DNA from: Aphanomyces cochlioides
Taxonomy: Eukaryota; Oomycota; Saprolegniomycetes; Saprolegniales; Verrucalvaceae
Assembly (NCBI GenBank): GCA_019828595.1
Contig: JAHQRK010000001.1
Span: 1,984,001 to 2,048,000 of the forward strand
Length of the DNA stretch: 64,000 bases
Direction of reading: 5' to 3'
In this document: positions 35,274 to 46,906 of the stretch, piece after piece
How positions within the stretch are numbered: the stretch's first letter is position 1
Layout: each line of letters opens with the position of its first letter
Program-made: the position numbers and the translations under genes
The notes under the pieces: model-generated
Told to the model about the DNA's origin: nothing
Seen by the model: only the letters and a program-made list of their open reading frames with translations
Databases searched by the model: none

Positions 35274-37638
35274 TTAAAGTGTAAATAATCCTGTCGACAT
35301 TTCTTTCAGCTTGATTCGAATCGTGTTGGAAATTTGCATCGCAGTCGGTCGATCGTCTGGATTGTGGGCGAGGCATTGCATCGCCACGTCGAAGATCCAA
35401 GGAGGGCAATCTCGAGTGAAAGTGGGTTTGATCTCGCCTTTCACAACATTGACCATGATTGCCGAGTCCGCGACGGGAAGTCCATTCACGGGATTCGTCA
35501 CATCTTCATACGGAATACGATGTGTGTCGAATTCAGACAGAACCATTCCTACATGCGTGACGATAAATGAAAGACATCATGACGTACCGAACGAGTAAAT
35601 ATCCGCGGCGATGGTGTACTCTTGGTCTTGGACAACTTCAGGAGCCATCCAACGGAATGTGCCAACGCCCAGTGTCTTCGTGGCCTGCATGTCTTCCTTG
35701 GACACGCCGAAATCCGTCAGCTTGGTGCTCTTCTTCGAGTCCAGCAGCAAATTCCGTGACTTGAGATCGCGGTGGATGATGTTGAGCGAGTGCAAGTAGA
35801 CCAAACCTTCCACAATGCTGTAAATGTGCATGTACTTGTCGTTCCATGGGAAGTCTTGAGGTTTGTTGTGGTCCAAGTAATCCTTCAAATCGCCACCGTC
35901 CATCAATTCCATGACACATTTGACATCGGACGGACGTGTCCATGCCGCGCCGATCAACTTGACAATGTAAGGCGAATCAAACGTCGCCATGAGCGTGATT
36001 TCTTCGACAAAGGATTGACGTTGATGCAGAGTCACTCGGTTGGCATGGAGTTTCTTCACTGCCACAACTTCTCCCTTGAAGGTTCCCAGCCACACGTCAG
36101 CAAAAGCACCAGAGCCCAAGTTGCGCTGAAGGGACAAGCCAGATTCATCGAGACGGCACAAAGTCAGAGCTGACAAATCCAATCCTGCTTCTTCTCTAGA
36201 AGCCAATGGCTCTGTCGACTGATACATCTCTCGAACATGCTCTGCCTTAACCTGGCGACGACGCATGATCATAAATACCACGATACTGATAAATGCAGCT
36301 CCACCCGCCGCAATTCCAATGATGACTCCAGTGGTCAGGTGTGGCGAATGCGGCGCACTGTTGGCTGGCAATGGAGTTTGTTCACCTAAGGCAGATCCAT
36401 GAGCTGTGCGCATGGTTGAGATCTTTTACCACTGAGGACACACTCGGTAGATGCTCTCGTCGTACGGTTTATCACGTGCTGTCTTGTTGTTTCCCCACAG
36501 CTCTTGGATCGTCCCTTGCTTCAAAGTACACTCCGTCGCGTTCGAGGCAATGGCCAAGTTGTCGTAGATGTAGCCAAGATTTCCTTTTCTGTCGTCCTTT
36601 TCCTTGTCTTCGCCACGATATCTCGGCTGCAGACCGTTTAAAGCTTGAAAAGTGTCCGCGTCCATGATCCAGTTTGGTGATATGCATATCGCTCAAATCT
36701 CTAGCCGGCGCATGAGTCAACTCGATGGAGATTTCGCTCACAACATGACGAGCTGCTTGTTGAATGTCACGTTCTCGATGCGCGTCAAGTATTTGTTGCC
36801 CCATCCTTCACTAGAAGAACGCAATTGAGACCCCGTCAAGGCGAGACGTCTTACAAATGAGTCACGCGGGTCAAATCCAAGTTTGTCCACTCCGTGTATG
36901 AATTGTTCCCCAATTGTCTACGACGCTGTGAGCTCCCTAGCGTCGCTGAGGCATCACGTACAGCCATACAAGAGTCCTCGGAAGCTTGCGGAGCTCGTCC
37001 AAGTTTGTCAAATTGCACTGAGAAGCAAACCTAGACAGTTTGAGTGAACATGGAGCTGGCGACGACGTGGTGGCGTACAGTCGTTGCAGCTTGTCTGGCA
37101 AACCAGGCAGTGACCGCAATGTGATATTTTGAAGCCACCTACGAGCATGAGTTGTGGAGAGAATTGTCGACGTACAATTGCGTGACTGTTCTCGGCCATG
37201 TCAAGTTGTCGGGGAGGACCCATGGCAAGTTCTCGACGAGTCTACGCGCTTGTTAAACGCAGCAGCATTTGTGGCAAGGACTCACAAGGAAGTGGCAGTG
37301 TCGGGGAGCTTGAATTCCGTCAATACGATAGTGCGGCCGCAGCCATTGAGTATGAGCCACTCGTTTGAAGGTTGCCAGTCGCTAAGATCGCCAATGGCTT
37401 GCCACGTCACATTGGACGTTTTGCTGGCCTTGCGCGTCCAGTCCGTCACGGTCTGCCAGCCAACATAATGGCATGACTTGTTGAGGACACAGGTATGATT
37501 AGCCGATGGACACTGAGTCTTGTCGGCGACAAGGACATTGGTGACGTTCGATGGAAGTTTTGTGTAGGGGCACGAGACTGCCTTGACCTCCAAAGCAGCC
37601 ATGAATACAAGTGCAGCCGTCACGACGTCAGAGCGCAT
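35274..37638 (-). CDS. LRR receptor-like TKL protein kinase 3
   Basis: Starts at ATG 37638 with a clear signal peptide (MRSDVVTAALVFMAALEVKA) and the Cys cap SCPYTKLPSNVTNVLVADK. LRR exons are visible (SLPGLPDKLQRL, LDELRKLPRTLVWLY), then the C-terminal cap (GTIQELWGNNKTARDKP), the TM helix (GVIIGIAAGGAAFISIVVFM), and a kinase with GSGAFADVWLG, AVKKLHANR, HRDLKSRNLLL, TDFGVSKED and WMAPEVVQD. The last exon is 35274-35546 and ends in MSTGLFTL. I saw no break, though the middle exons were not joined base by base. It differs more from kinase 2 than kinases 1 and 2 differ in their converted tract. Confidence 0.85.
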
Positions 37639-37975
37639 TGCGATAAGGCGTCAGGGAAGCGAAGAGAAGAGAAAACAGAAAATATCGAGGAGACGGAGCA
37701 GCAATTCGCGAGACTGTCAACAGCGTCTGCCTCGCGTCCGTCCAACGTCTGTCTCGAGGTGACAATCGACCACAACCTCATGCGATCGCGCTGGAAATAG
37801 TTGCTGGCATCTTGAAGCAAAGCCAAGAGCAAGGCGAAGTCGAGCATAAACAAGCTTACAGCCGTCCGTTTCCACACTGGTCGAGCCTTTTTTCATATTT
37901 TGGCGTCGTCAACAAGTTCAGTCGTGGGCACTACTCGGCTATGCCACAATCTCCCGGTGACATTCATGGCGGAAA
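37639..37975. other. gap between kinase 3 start and kinase 4 stop
   Basis: About 340 bp with no recognised gene; it must contain the promoter of kinase 3 and the 3' end of kinase 4. Confidence 0.5.
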
Positions 37976-40308
37976 TTATCCTGTCGACAATTCCTTCATG
38001 TGGTTTCTAATCGCGTGGGAAAGCTGTGTCGCTGTCGGTCGGTCATTTGGATTGTGGGCAAGGCATTGCATTGCCATATCCAATATCGAGCGTGGACAAT
38101 CTCGACTGAACGTTGGCTTGATCTCGCCTTGCACGACACTCACAATAATCGCCGAGTCTCCGATAGGAAGACCCGTGGTGGGATTCTTGAGATCTTCATA
38201 AGGAATGCGATGCGTGTCGAATTCAGACAGGATGACGCCTAAGGATGATCATTACACTAGGCGACGACGGTTGGTCCTCACCGAAAGAGTAAACATCAGC
38301 AGAGGTCGTGTAAGATTTGTCTTGAATGACCTCTGGAGCCATCCATCGAAAGGTGCCGACGCCCACTGTCATCGTAGCTTGGAGATCTTCCTTCGACACG
38401 CCAAAGTCCGTCAGCTTGGTGCCCTTCACCGAATCCAGCAGCACATTCCGTGACTTGAGATCGCGGTGGATGATGTTGAGAGAGTGCAAGTAGACCAGAC
38501 CTTCCACAATGCTGTGAATATGCAAGTATTTGTCTTCCCAGTGGAAATTTTCTGGTGTATTGAGGTCCAGGCAGTCTTTTAAGTCGCCACCGTCCATCAA
38601 TTCCATGACGCATTTGACATCGGATGGTCGAGTCCATGCCGCGCCAATCAACTTGACAATGTATGGAGAATCAAACGTCGCCATGAGCGTGATTTCGTTG
38701 ACAAAGGATTGGAGCTGGTGAAGAGTCACTCGGTTGGCGTGCAATTTCTTGACAGCCACAGCTTCACCCTTGAATGTTCCGAGCCACACGTCAGCAAACG
38801 CACCAGAGCCCAACCTCTGGTGGAAACTCAAGTCAGACTCATCGAGACGGCAGAGGCTCAACTGCTTCATGTCGACACCAACATCTTCCGCAGTTGATGT
38901 CGTCTTGGTTGACTGGTGCAAACCATAAACATGTTGGAGTTCCTCCTCAGCCCTTGCTTGACGCCGGCGCATGATCATAAAGACCAAAAGCCCGATGAGC
39001 ATAGCGCCACCTGCAGCAATACCAACGATAGCTCCTGTACTCCAGGACCCGCCATCAGTTTGTCCATCTACAGTCGTCACATGAGCTAGCGATATCACTG
39101 AGGGCATCATACCGCTAAGAACGCAAACACGAAAGACGCTTTGGTCGTACGGTTTCTGTCTCGCCGTCTTGTCGTTTCCCCACAGCTCCTGGATCGTTCC
39201 CTGCTTCGAAGCGCATTCCGTCGCGTTCGAGTCGACGGTCAAGTTGGCATAAGTGTAGCCAACGTTTCCCCAACCTTTGACTGCTTCCTTGTCTTCGCCA
39301 GAGTACGATGGCCGCAGAGCATTCAAAGCCTTGAACGTGTTGTTCGTCATGATCCAGTTGCCGAGATGGATGTCTTGCATATCTCTATGGAATCATCAAG
39401 CCAAAGTCAACACCGACTCACTCACAGCAGCATCAAGCGACTGCTGAACGTCACGTTTTCGATCCGAGTGAGGTGTTGGTTGTGCCGTAGTTCCCTGAAG
39501 TATGGCATGGTCACGATGATCCCTTTGGCTGACACGTACAAATGAGTCAATGCGGTGAAGTCTATGTTTGTCCACGCAGAATACGCGTTGTCGTTCAATT
39601 GCCTACGACAGTGTTAGTCGGATTGCGAGGCTTGGATTTCATGTACAGCCACGTCAGAGTCGGTGGAAGGTTGCGTAGATCGTCGAGAGTGGTTAAATTC
39701 GACTCGGAGGCATTCCTAATCGCGTGGTCAATTCAATGAGGCATGGTTCGGGTGCCGTACAATCTTTGCAGCTTGTTTGGTAAGGATGGAAGCGACCCAA
39801 GTGGATTAGCTGTGAGCGATCTACAAGCACGAACGTACCGACAATGACGACGACTGTAGGACTTACAATTGTGTGACTGACATCGGCCATGAAATGTTGA
39901 CAGGCAGCTTCGACTGGTTTTTGAAAGACCTACGACCTTGTCTGTTATCCCGAGAGATGATTATCAAAACACCGACAAGGTTGTGACGACGTCGCTGAGC
40001 TGGAGGTAAGAAAGATCGATGGCGCCGCCCTGTCCGTCGATTTCGAGCCGTTCGTTTCGCGGCTGCGGGTACCATCCACTGAGATCGCCAATGGCTTGCC
40101 AAGTGACGTTCGATGTTGTCCCGGCGCCATCCACCATGGATGCCCAACCAACATAATTGCATTCCTTTGAGAGGACGCACGCGACCATTGGCGTTGGACA
40201 CCTAGCATTGTTTACCACGAGCACATTCGTGACATTGGATGGAAGATTCTTGTATGGACACGCTGGTCTGACTAATAAGTCTATCACCGCCGGTGACGCC
40301 GTGCTCAT
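37976..40308 (-). CDS. LRR receptor-like TKL protein kinase 4
   Basis: The start at ATG 40308 gives MSTASPAVIDLLVRPACPY, a weak signal peptide for this family, so a better start upstream is possible. Then come the Cys cap (PSNVTNVLVVNNARCPTP), LRR exons, the cap (GTIQELWGNDKTARQKP), a TM helix (GAIVGIAAGGAMLIGLLVFM) and a complete kinase (GSGAFADVWLG, HRDLKSRNVLL, TDFGVSKED, WMAPEV). The last exon ends early, at a TAA right after KELSTG, without the FTL tail of the other copies. The 38100-38846 tract appears identical to 31099-31845 of kinase 1, intron included, in opposite orientation. Confidence 0.8.
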
Positions 40309-40739
40309 GTTTGTGCTTGGATGCGAATCTACTAGTGTCCAGGATGGTTTTCAGCTTTTTGTACAGCATGATAGTAGGACGAAGGTGGCAACAAAAATTT
40401 CTTCACGACCCGAATCCACCATTACACTCCCATTCTCCATCGAAAGAGACGACAGGATTGGCCTTGGATGAGTGAAGAAGACACCAAATGCATCGATGAG
40501 TTATCGTTCATGGGCAACACAGAACCCGAGTCATCAGGAATCGCTTCACTCAACTTGGCACGAGGAACGTTCTCGACAGCTCCATTGGATCACTGGATCG
40601 CACCCAAGCAGACCAAAGCGCAAGTACACACTCAAGAAATCCAGCCGCCGCTTGTTGATCTTCATCAGTGGAATTATTGTCAAGTAGTACGACGGAGGCA
40701 CCACTGGATTTCCATCGCTGACAACAATATGTTGATTGC
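40309..40739. other. gap between kinase 4 start and kinase 5 stop
   Basis: About 430 bp. ORFs here are short and unlike any protein I recognise. It should hold the kinase 4 promoter. Confidence 0.5.
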
Positions 40740-43110
40740 TTATAGCGTAAATATTCCTGTCGACAATTCCTTCAGCTTGCTTCGAATCACATGGGAAAGC
40801 TGTGTCGCTGTCGGTCGATCGTCTGGATTGTGGGCCAGGCATTGCATGGCCATCTTCAAAATCCAAGGCGGAAACTCTCGAGTAAATCTGGGTTGGATGT
40901 CGCCCTGCACGACTTTGACAAGGATGGCCGAGTCTCCAACGGGAAGACCCGAGCTGGGATTCTTGAGATCTTCATAAGGAATGCGATGGGTGTCGAATTC
41001 AGACAAGATGACGCCTAAGGATGAAGATTTGACACATCACCTACAACTTCGGTCTCACCGAACGAGTAAATGTCAGCAGAGGTCGTGTACGATTTGTCTT
41101 GAATGACCTCTGGAGCCATCCATCGAAAGGTGCCGACGCCCACTGTCATTGTGGCTTGGAGATCTTCCTTCGACACGCCAAAGTCCGTCAGTTTGGTGCT
41201 CTTCTTGGAATCCAACAACACATTCCGTGACTTGAGATCGCGGTGGATGATGTTGAGAGAGTGCAAGTAGACCAAACCTTCCACAATGCTGTAAATGTGC
41301 ATGAACTTGTCGTTCCATGGGAAGTCTTGAGGTGTGTTGTGGTCCAAGCAATCCTTCAAGTCGCCACCGTCCATCAATTCCATGACACATTTGACATCGG
41401 ACGGACGTGTCCATGCCGCGCCGATCAACTTGACAATGTAAGGCGAATCAAACGTCGCCATGAGCGTGATTTCTTCGACAAAGGATTGGAGCTGATGCAG
41501 AGTCACTCGGTTGGCATGGAGCTTCTTCACTGCGACGGATTCACCTTGATACGTCCCCGACCACACATCTGCAAAAGCACCCGAACCAAGCTTCCGCTGG
41601 AGAGTCAGTCGTGATTCATCAAGGCAACACATGGTTAGCTGCTTCATGTCAAGACCGGTCACGTCGTTAGACGACAACGTCTCGGTTGACTGATGCAGCC
41701 GGTACACACGATGAAGCGCCTTCTCAGCATCCACTTGGCAATGGCGCATGACCATAAAGACCACAATTCCGATGAGCAGAGCGCCACCCGCGGCAATTCC
41801 AACGATGGCTCCAGTGCTCAAAGCTGATGATTGAGTCGCGTCGCTCGTTGACGAAGGAGGTGAATCATCTACAATAATCCCACGAGCCAGACAATGAGAG
41901 AGCATACGTTACCACCAAGAACGCAGACGTGATAGACGCTCTGGTCGTACGGCTTCTGTCTCGCCGTCTTGTTGTTCCCCCACAGCTCTTGGATCGTTCC
42001 CCGCTTGGAAGCGCATTCCGTCGCGTTCGAGTCAATTGTCAAGTTGCTGTAAGTGTATCCGACGTATCCCCAGCCGTCGTCTTTCTCTTTGTCATGGCCA
42101 AAGTAGTATGGCTGCAAGCCATTCAGAGCTTGAAATGTGTCGGCGTCCATGATCCAGTTGTCCAGACGCACGTCTCGCATGTCCCTAGCAACGCATATAG
42201 CCGAATCAAACGACATTCTACTCACAGCATCATCAAACGACTGCTGAAAGTCACGTTCTCGATACCAGTGAGACGCGCGTTGCTCCATATCTCCCTGCAA
42301 TCACGTCAGTGAGATCACCTCCCATCGGACGTACAGATGAGTCAATGCTTTGAAGTCCAAGTTGGTCCAAGTCGTGTACGCGTTGTCAGCCAATTGCCTA
42401 GGCAGTGTCAGATCGACTGGACGACTTGGACACGCTCGTACAGCCAAGTAAGAGTCAGGGGAAGGTTGCGCAGGTCGTCCAGAGTGCTCAGCTTGGTGTG
42501 GTATGAAAATCTATTCAACAAGTCAAGCCAAGCTTGAGCAGTGCGTCTTACAATCTCTGTAGCTTGTCTGGCAGCGGAGGAAGCGTTCCAAGTGGAATAT
42601 TGGAGAACCATCTACGAGGATTGCTTCGAAACGATGGGGACAGCGTGGACTTACAATTGTGTGGCTGTGCTGGGCCATGAAAAGTTGGTCGGCAGGACCC
42701 ACGGTATGTTCTTGAAGTACCTACGTCTCTGTCAGATCGACCAATCAGTCTACCAAGAACGCACAACGACGTGACGATATGGTTGAGTTGGAGTTGGGAC
42801 ATATCGATTGAACTCCCGCGTCCATCGAGGACGAGCCATTCGTTGCGTGTCGACGGCTGCCATCCTCTGAGATCCCCCACGGCTTGCCAAGTGGTGTTGG
42901 AGGTTTGAGCGATACCCACCCAGTCCGTCACATTCTGTCAGCCAACATAAGTGCAATCCTTTGAGACAACGCATGTGGCATTCGGCGCCGGACAGAGACT
43001 TGTCAGCCACGAGGACATTCGTGACAAGGGATGGAAGCGTCGCATACGAACAGGAAGCTGCAATCGCCGGCAATGGATCCTTGAGTGCCAAGAGAGCCAA
43101 TCTAGAAATG
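40740..43110 (-). pseudogene. LRR receptor-like TKL kinase 5, broken in the ectodomain
   Basis: The kinase part looks whole: TM helix GAIVGIAAGGALLIGIVVFM, GSGAFADVWSG, AVKKLHANR, HRDLKSRNVLL, TDFGVSKED, WMAPEV, last exon 40740-41006. The C-terminal cap (GTIQELWGNNKTARQKP, 41869-42180) and LRR exons (TLPPLPDKLQRL, DDLRNLPLTLTWLY) are also present. The first exon is damaged. Relative to kinases 1 and 2, two bases are missing in the TCTCTGTCC stretch near 42995-43005 (frame change after VADKSL), and the Trp codon of YVGWQNVTD is TGA (near 42937). No ATG precedes the signal-like LALLALKDPLPAIAA. This is probably a recent pseudogene. Confidence 0.82.
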
Positions 43111-43664
43111 CTCGGCGATGGAGCGCAAGCTATCCTGTTTCCGCCTGGATTCGAATCTGAAAGTGTCCCCTGCGCATGTATCAAGTGGTCCAAAAAGGCT
43201 TACAAGTGCATCAGTTGCGCGACGCTCGTGAAGCAGGTAATCTTTGCGACCCGGATCAAGTGTTGACCAGACTGATAGCTCTAGGCATTCCTCAACGCTG
43301 GATCGGATGATGGTGATAGAACAATCACCTTCATCGAGTCGCCCACGAGACAGACGGCACCTCAAGTCCATTACAAACAACCGCGGCATCATGGGCAGTT
43401 GCGAAATCTTTCCTGTTTCACACCATCAAGAATTGCTTCGTTGATCTTCTTCTTTCGAGTCGGCGGCTCTCATGAGGCAGGACAAGCGAAGTTCGACCAG
43501 CTCAAACTTGTTCGTTGATCTTGCTCGTCCAGAGTACGATGCATTATTCCGAGTGGAATGGAATCACATGCAACAGGAGACCGTGGCAACAGTGTATCCA
43601 TAACCACTGCTGTGGATGTTGTTTCCGGAGCTATCTGTGAGAGTTATGCAAATACTGCACCTGC
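43111..43664. other. region upstream of kinase 5, no gene seen
   Basis: About 550 bp before the MITE. Only short ORFs without recognisable features. It may contain remains of the kinase 5 promoter. Confidence 0.5.
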
Positions 43665-44101
43665 CTACCGTATTTGCCGTACTTCTGCACCTACGATTTT
43701 TCATCGTTGAGTTGCACCTAACGGCAAAAATTAACTATGGTTGAAAGATTTCAGGATTTATCGATGAGTTGCACCTATTCCCTCTTGATTGGACAAAAAT
43801 CAGCCTATCATGATGCTCAACTGAGAAAAAGCATCTGCGTCGATCCCTTTGAAATGGAGCTACGTGCGGTCGATGCCGTCGGTGTTTCTTGGCGACTTCG
43901 TTTAGCCATGAGGTCAAAGGCAACGAACGAGAACTGGCTGGTGGAGTGAACACACCATCACGATGGAATATCAGTCTATTTCAACCAATGAAACGCTAGA
44001 ATGTAGAAGTGAAGCATCTTCCAATTTATCGTTGACTTGCACTTAACATTTGATAATTTGATGACATTTTCGTAGGTGCAGAAGTACGACAAATACGGTA
44101 G
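43665..44101. mobile_element. 437-bp MITE with 32-bp terminal inverted repeats
   Basis: The left end 43665-43696 begins CTACCGTATTTGCCGTACTT and the right end 44070-44101 is its reverse complement with a single mismatch in 32 positions. A related motif, ATCGTTGAGTTGCACCTA, occurs near each end and once more internally (around 43702, 43757 and 44025). No transposase ORF is present. If the element proper starts at CCGTATTTG, both ends are flanked by TA, the target duplication of Tc1/mariner-type elements. It lies 60 bp beyond the stop codon of the neighbouring GH89 gene. Confidence 0.85.
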
Positions 44102-44161
44102 TGGATTGAGTGGCTCGTCCCCCACTTGATTGTAAGAGAAGCAGTTCAACAAAACGATGAA

Positions 44162-46628
44162 TTAATCCAACGGCAAGAAACTTTCCGAGTCGAAGACGAC
44201 GACTTGGATGTACTTGTTGTAAAGATGCTGAGAGAGCGCAAGTGGATCGCCGCGGGGTTCAATCGGGTACGACTTGGTCTCCAGGTTCCACGCCAGCTCA
44301 AACTTTTCAGTCCGAGCGCGAACTGCTGCGTCGTTCACAGGACGGTGCTCTTTGTAAGCTGCAACAACCTCTTGAAGCCAAAATTGCCAACGCGGCGCGT
44401 AGTACGAGGAGATAAGACCAGACCACTGCTTGGTCGCATAGTCACCAAGGACGTTGCCATTGGAGTCTCCCCATCGAGTCACTTGATTCCGAGCTTCGTA
44501 TTCGAGGAACAAGCTCAAATCAGCGTCATCTCCAGCGAGGGCTTTGGCATCACGCAGCCATTTCCCAAGCAAAAAGTCTTCATGCGACGCCAGGATGCGA
44601 TCCATATCTGCGATAATATCCTTCATAGCATGGGATCGAGCTTCAATCTAACACAAAGGGCATGAAAAGAGTCAAGCGAGAGCAGGAATACCTGAGAGGC
44701 AGGCTTGTGTCCATCGGCAAAATCTTTTTCCAGTTGCTCGTAATGTTTGCAGAGTAAGTCGCTCAATGCTTGGCGCGTGACATCAACAACATCGTGGCGG
44801 TATGTGTCCACGGTCGCGAGTTGGGGAGTTGTCTTAACAGCGTCGAGAAGACTTTGCCATGCGTGTACCACATGCTTAGCTTCGTATGCGATAATTGTTG
44901 GCATGAAAGAGTCCCGAATCATTTTCCAGTGCGGACGTAGCGTTACCAGGCTCTTGGTCACACCACCGTAGGCTTTAGTGACATTGTAAACCGAGTGCAG
45001 GAGCGTTGTCCACGTCTTCTTTGCGTTTTCATCATTGACATGGTACCGACTGTGGATAAAATCAGGGACCCAGACATCCAAATCAACCGGCTGTGACGTC
45101 CATGCCATTTGCAAAGTGAGGTCGTAGACAATGTAGTTCTGGAAAATGCCCTCCATGGTCAATCCAATGCCAATCATAGTGCCATTTGACTCAGCTTTGG
45201 CAGCGACAGGATCAGAAGCCACTGTCGGCAAGTCTCCACGCAAGCCCATGTTGCCGCCAAAGTTGTGGAGCACACAATAAATCCACGGCTTGCCAAAGTA
45301 GTTGTGACTCTTTTTCCAGATCGGCACGACTTCACTACGAGTTTAAAGAATGATTCAGACGTATAGTGATGTCATAAGCATACCTGTAGAGATCCAAAAT
45401 GATCATCTTGTCGTCAGGTACACCGCCAACATAGGCTTGAATACGTTCATTCGTCCAATATCCACTGAGGAAGAGCCAACCTTGCATGAGCCACACGGCG
45501 TTTGGATCAGCTAAAGTCATACTATCAATCACAGCTTTGGACGCCTTGGCCAAGTATGTGGGATCAGATTGCGCTGGGTCCATTTCGTTGTAAGTGTCGG
45601 CTTGGTAGAGCGATGATGTAAATCCGTACAGACGTGTTTGCTCTTCAATAAACGTCTTCCCAATCGCGGTGTATAGAGGGTCAGTCGGATCCAGCATGTA
45701 CACACAACAGAAATCATCGGGGAAGTTACCCCAGTTGGGAGAACGAGAAATTGTTGCGTTTTTGTAAATTGTCGCGATTTCCTGTGGAATGTGGCCAGCG
45801 AAACCAGGGAGAGCTGGTATCATGCCGTATTCTCGCATGCGAGCGAGAATTTTCACTTGCAAATCAAATTGATCGTCGATAAACTTTTGAGGCAGTGGTC
45901 CCTTGACCCAACTTCCGCGCAGATTGCCCATGCGACCCCATGCCAAGAAGGCAGCACCCGCGAAGAATTTGTTGAGGCCAGCATCGCTCACGTTAAATTT
46001 CTTGAACGTGGCTTGCCATACCTTTTCTTGGCCAGTGAATGCCAATGGCATGTTGATACCTAGAGAAAGGTTAGTTCATTGACTTGACGAGGCTAGGCAA
46101 TGACCATTGAGAGCCATCCAGTCAATGTGTTGTTCCCATCGAGCCCAGCCCCAAGTCCATTGCGAATAGCTGACAGTGCAAACGTTCTCGTAGTACGAGT
46201 ACTTTGCACTTCGCTCAACACGCACTGGAGAGTCAATCTTGGGGAGAACGTCGGGTAGGTGAAGTTTATGGTCTTCCCAATCAGTTTGCGTGTGGACAAC
46301 GTGTTTCAAATACCAATGGAGAGCATAGCCGAGCGCAGTTGCACTGGAGCCCTTGATCGAAACCTTGTTTCCCTTTGAGTCCACTTCAAGTACGTCACGT
46401 CCATCAGCCGTCGCTGGTATCACATCGAGCGCAATCTAATCATCAACAGTAAGGTAAAGTCCACTTGGACTCATGTTTTACTTGATCCAAGTATTGTTTC
46501 CCGAGACGTCTTTCAATCAAGCCTTCAGTGGCTTTCACAGCGTCATGCTTTGGGGGAGTCAGATGCACGCCGCTCACAACTGAGGCGAGCAATGCCTCAA
46601 CGACCAAGACAACTTGCCACCAGCGCAT
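44162..46628 (-). CDS. alpha-N-acetylglucosaminidase (GH89), copy 1
   Basis: Five exons join in phase: 46482-46628, 46105-46435, 45384-46059, 44692-45334, 44162-44647, giving 760 residues. A signal peptide (MRWWQVVLVVEALLASVVSG) targets it to the secretory route or lysosome/vacuole. GH89 hallmarks: the N-terminal domain ending WTWGWARWEQHIDWMALNG, NMPLAFTGQEKVWQATF, the catalytic blocks YQADTYNEMDP (acid Glu) and GLTMEGIFQNYIVYDL (second Glu), CVLHNFGGNMG, and the helical C-terminal domain (YEARNQVTRWGDSNG). The human homologue NAGLU removes terminal GlcNAc from heparan sulfate; in an oomycete the substrate could be glycoprotein or cell-wall GlcNAc. Divergent from copy 2 with a TATCCGGATA element 68 bp upstream. 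Confidence 0.93.
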
Positions 46629-46695
46629 ATTCACCGTGGTTGCAAGATCTTGTTTGAAATTTCAATGCCCTCACAAATCTTCACTGACTGTATCG

Positions 46696-46844
46696 TATCC
46701 GGATAATGCTTTGCGATCTTCTGATGCTTTACGTAAAGTATACAGTAAAATGAACAAAGCTGACATGAAATGACGTCCAAGTGTACAAAGCTTTCACGAC
46801 AGACAAGTGTAATAATAAGCCCTCAATTCGTGACATCCGGATAA
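46696..46844. promoter_or_regulatory. bidirectional promoter with paired CCGGATAA elements
   Basis: The 278-bp gap between two divergent GH89 genes contains TATCCGGATAA at 46696-46706, 68 bp before the minus gene, and ATCCGGATAA at 46835-46844, 63 bp before the plus gene. The nearly equal spacing from each ATG suggests one element per gene. Confidence 0.65.
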
Positions 46845-46906
46845 GCTTGGACCGCAAGTGTTCTTCGAGTCTTTGATTGACTTTTCAAATCTTTTGTGGA
46901 CAGGCT

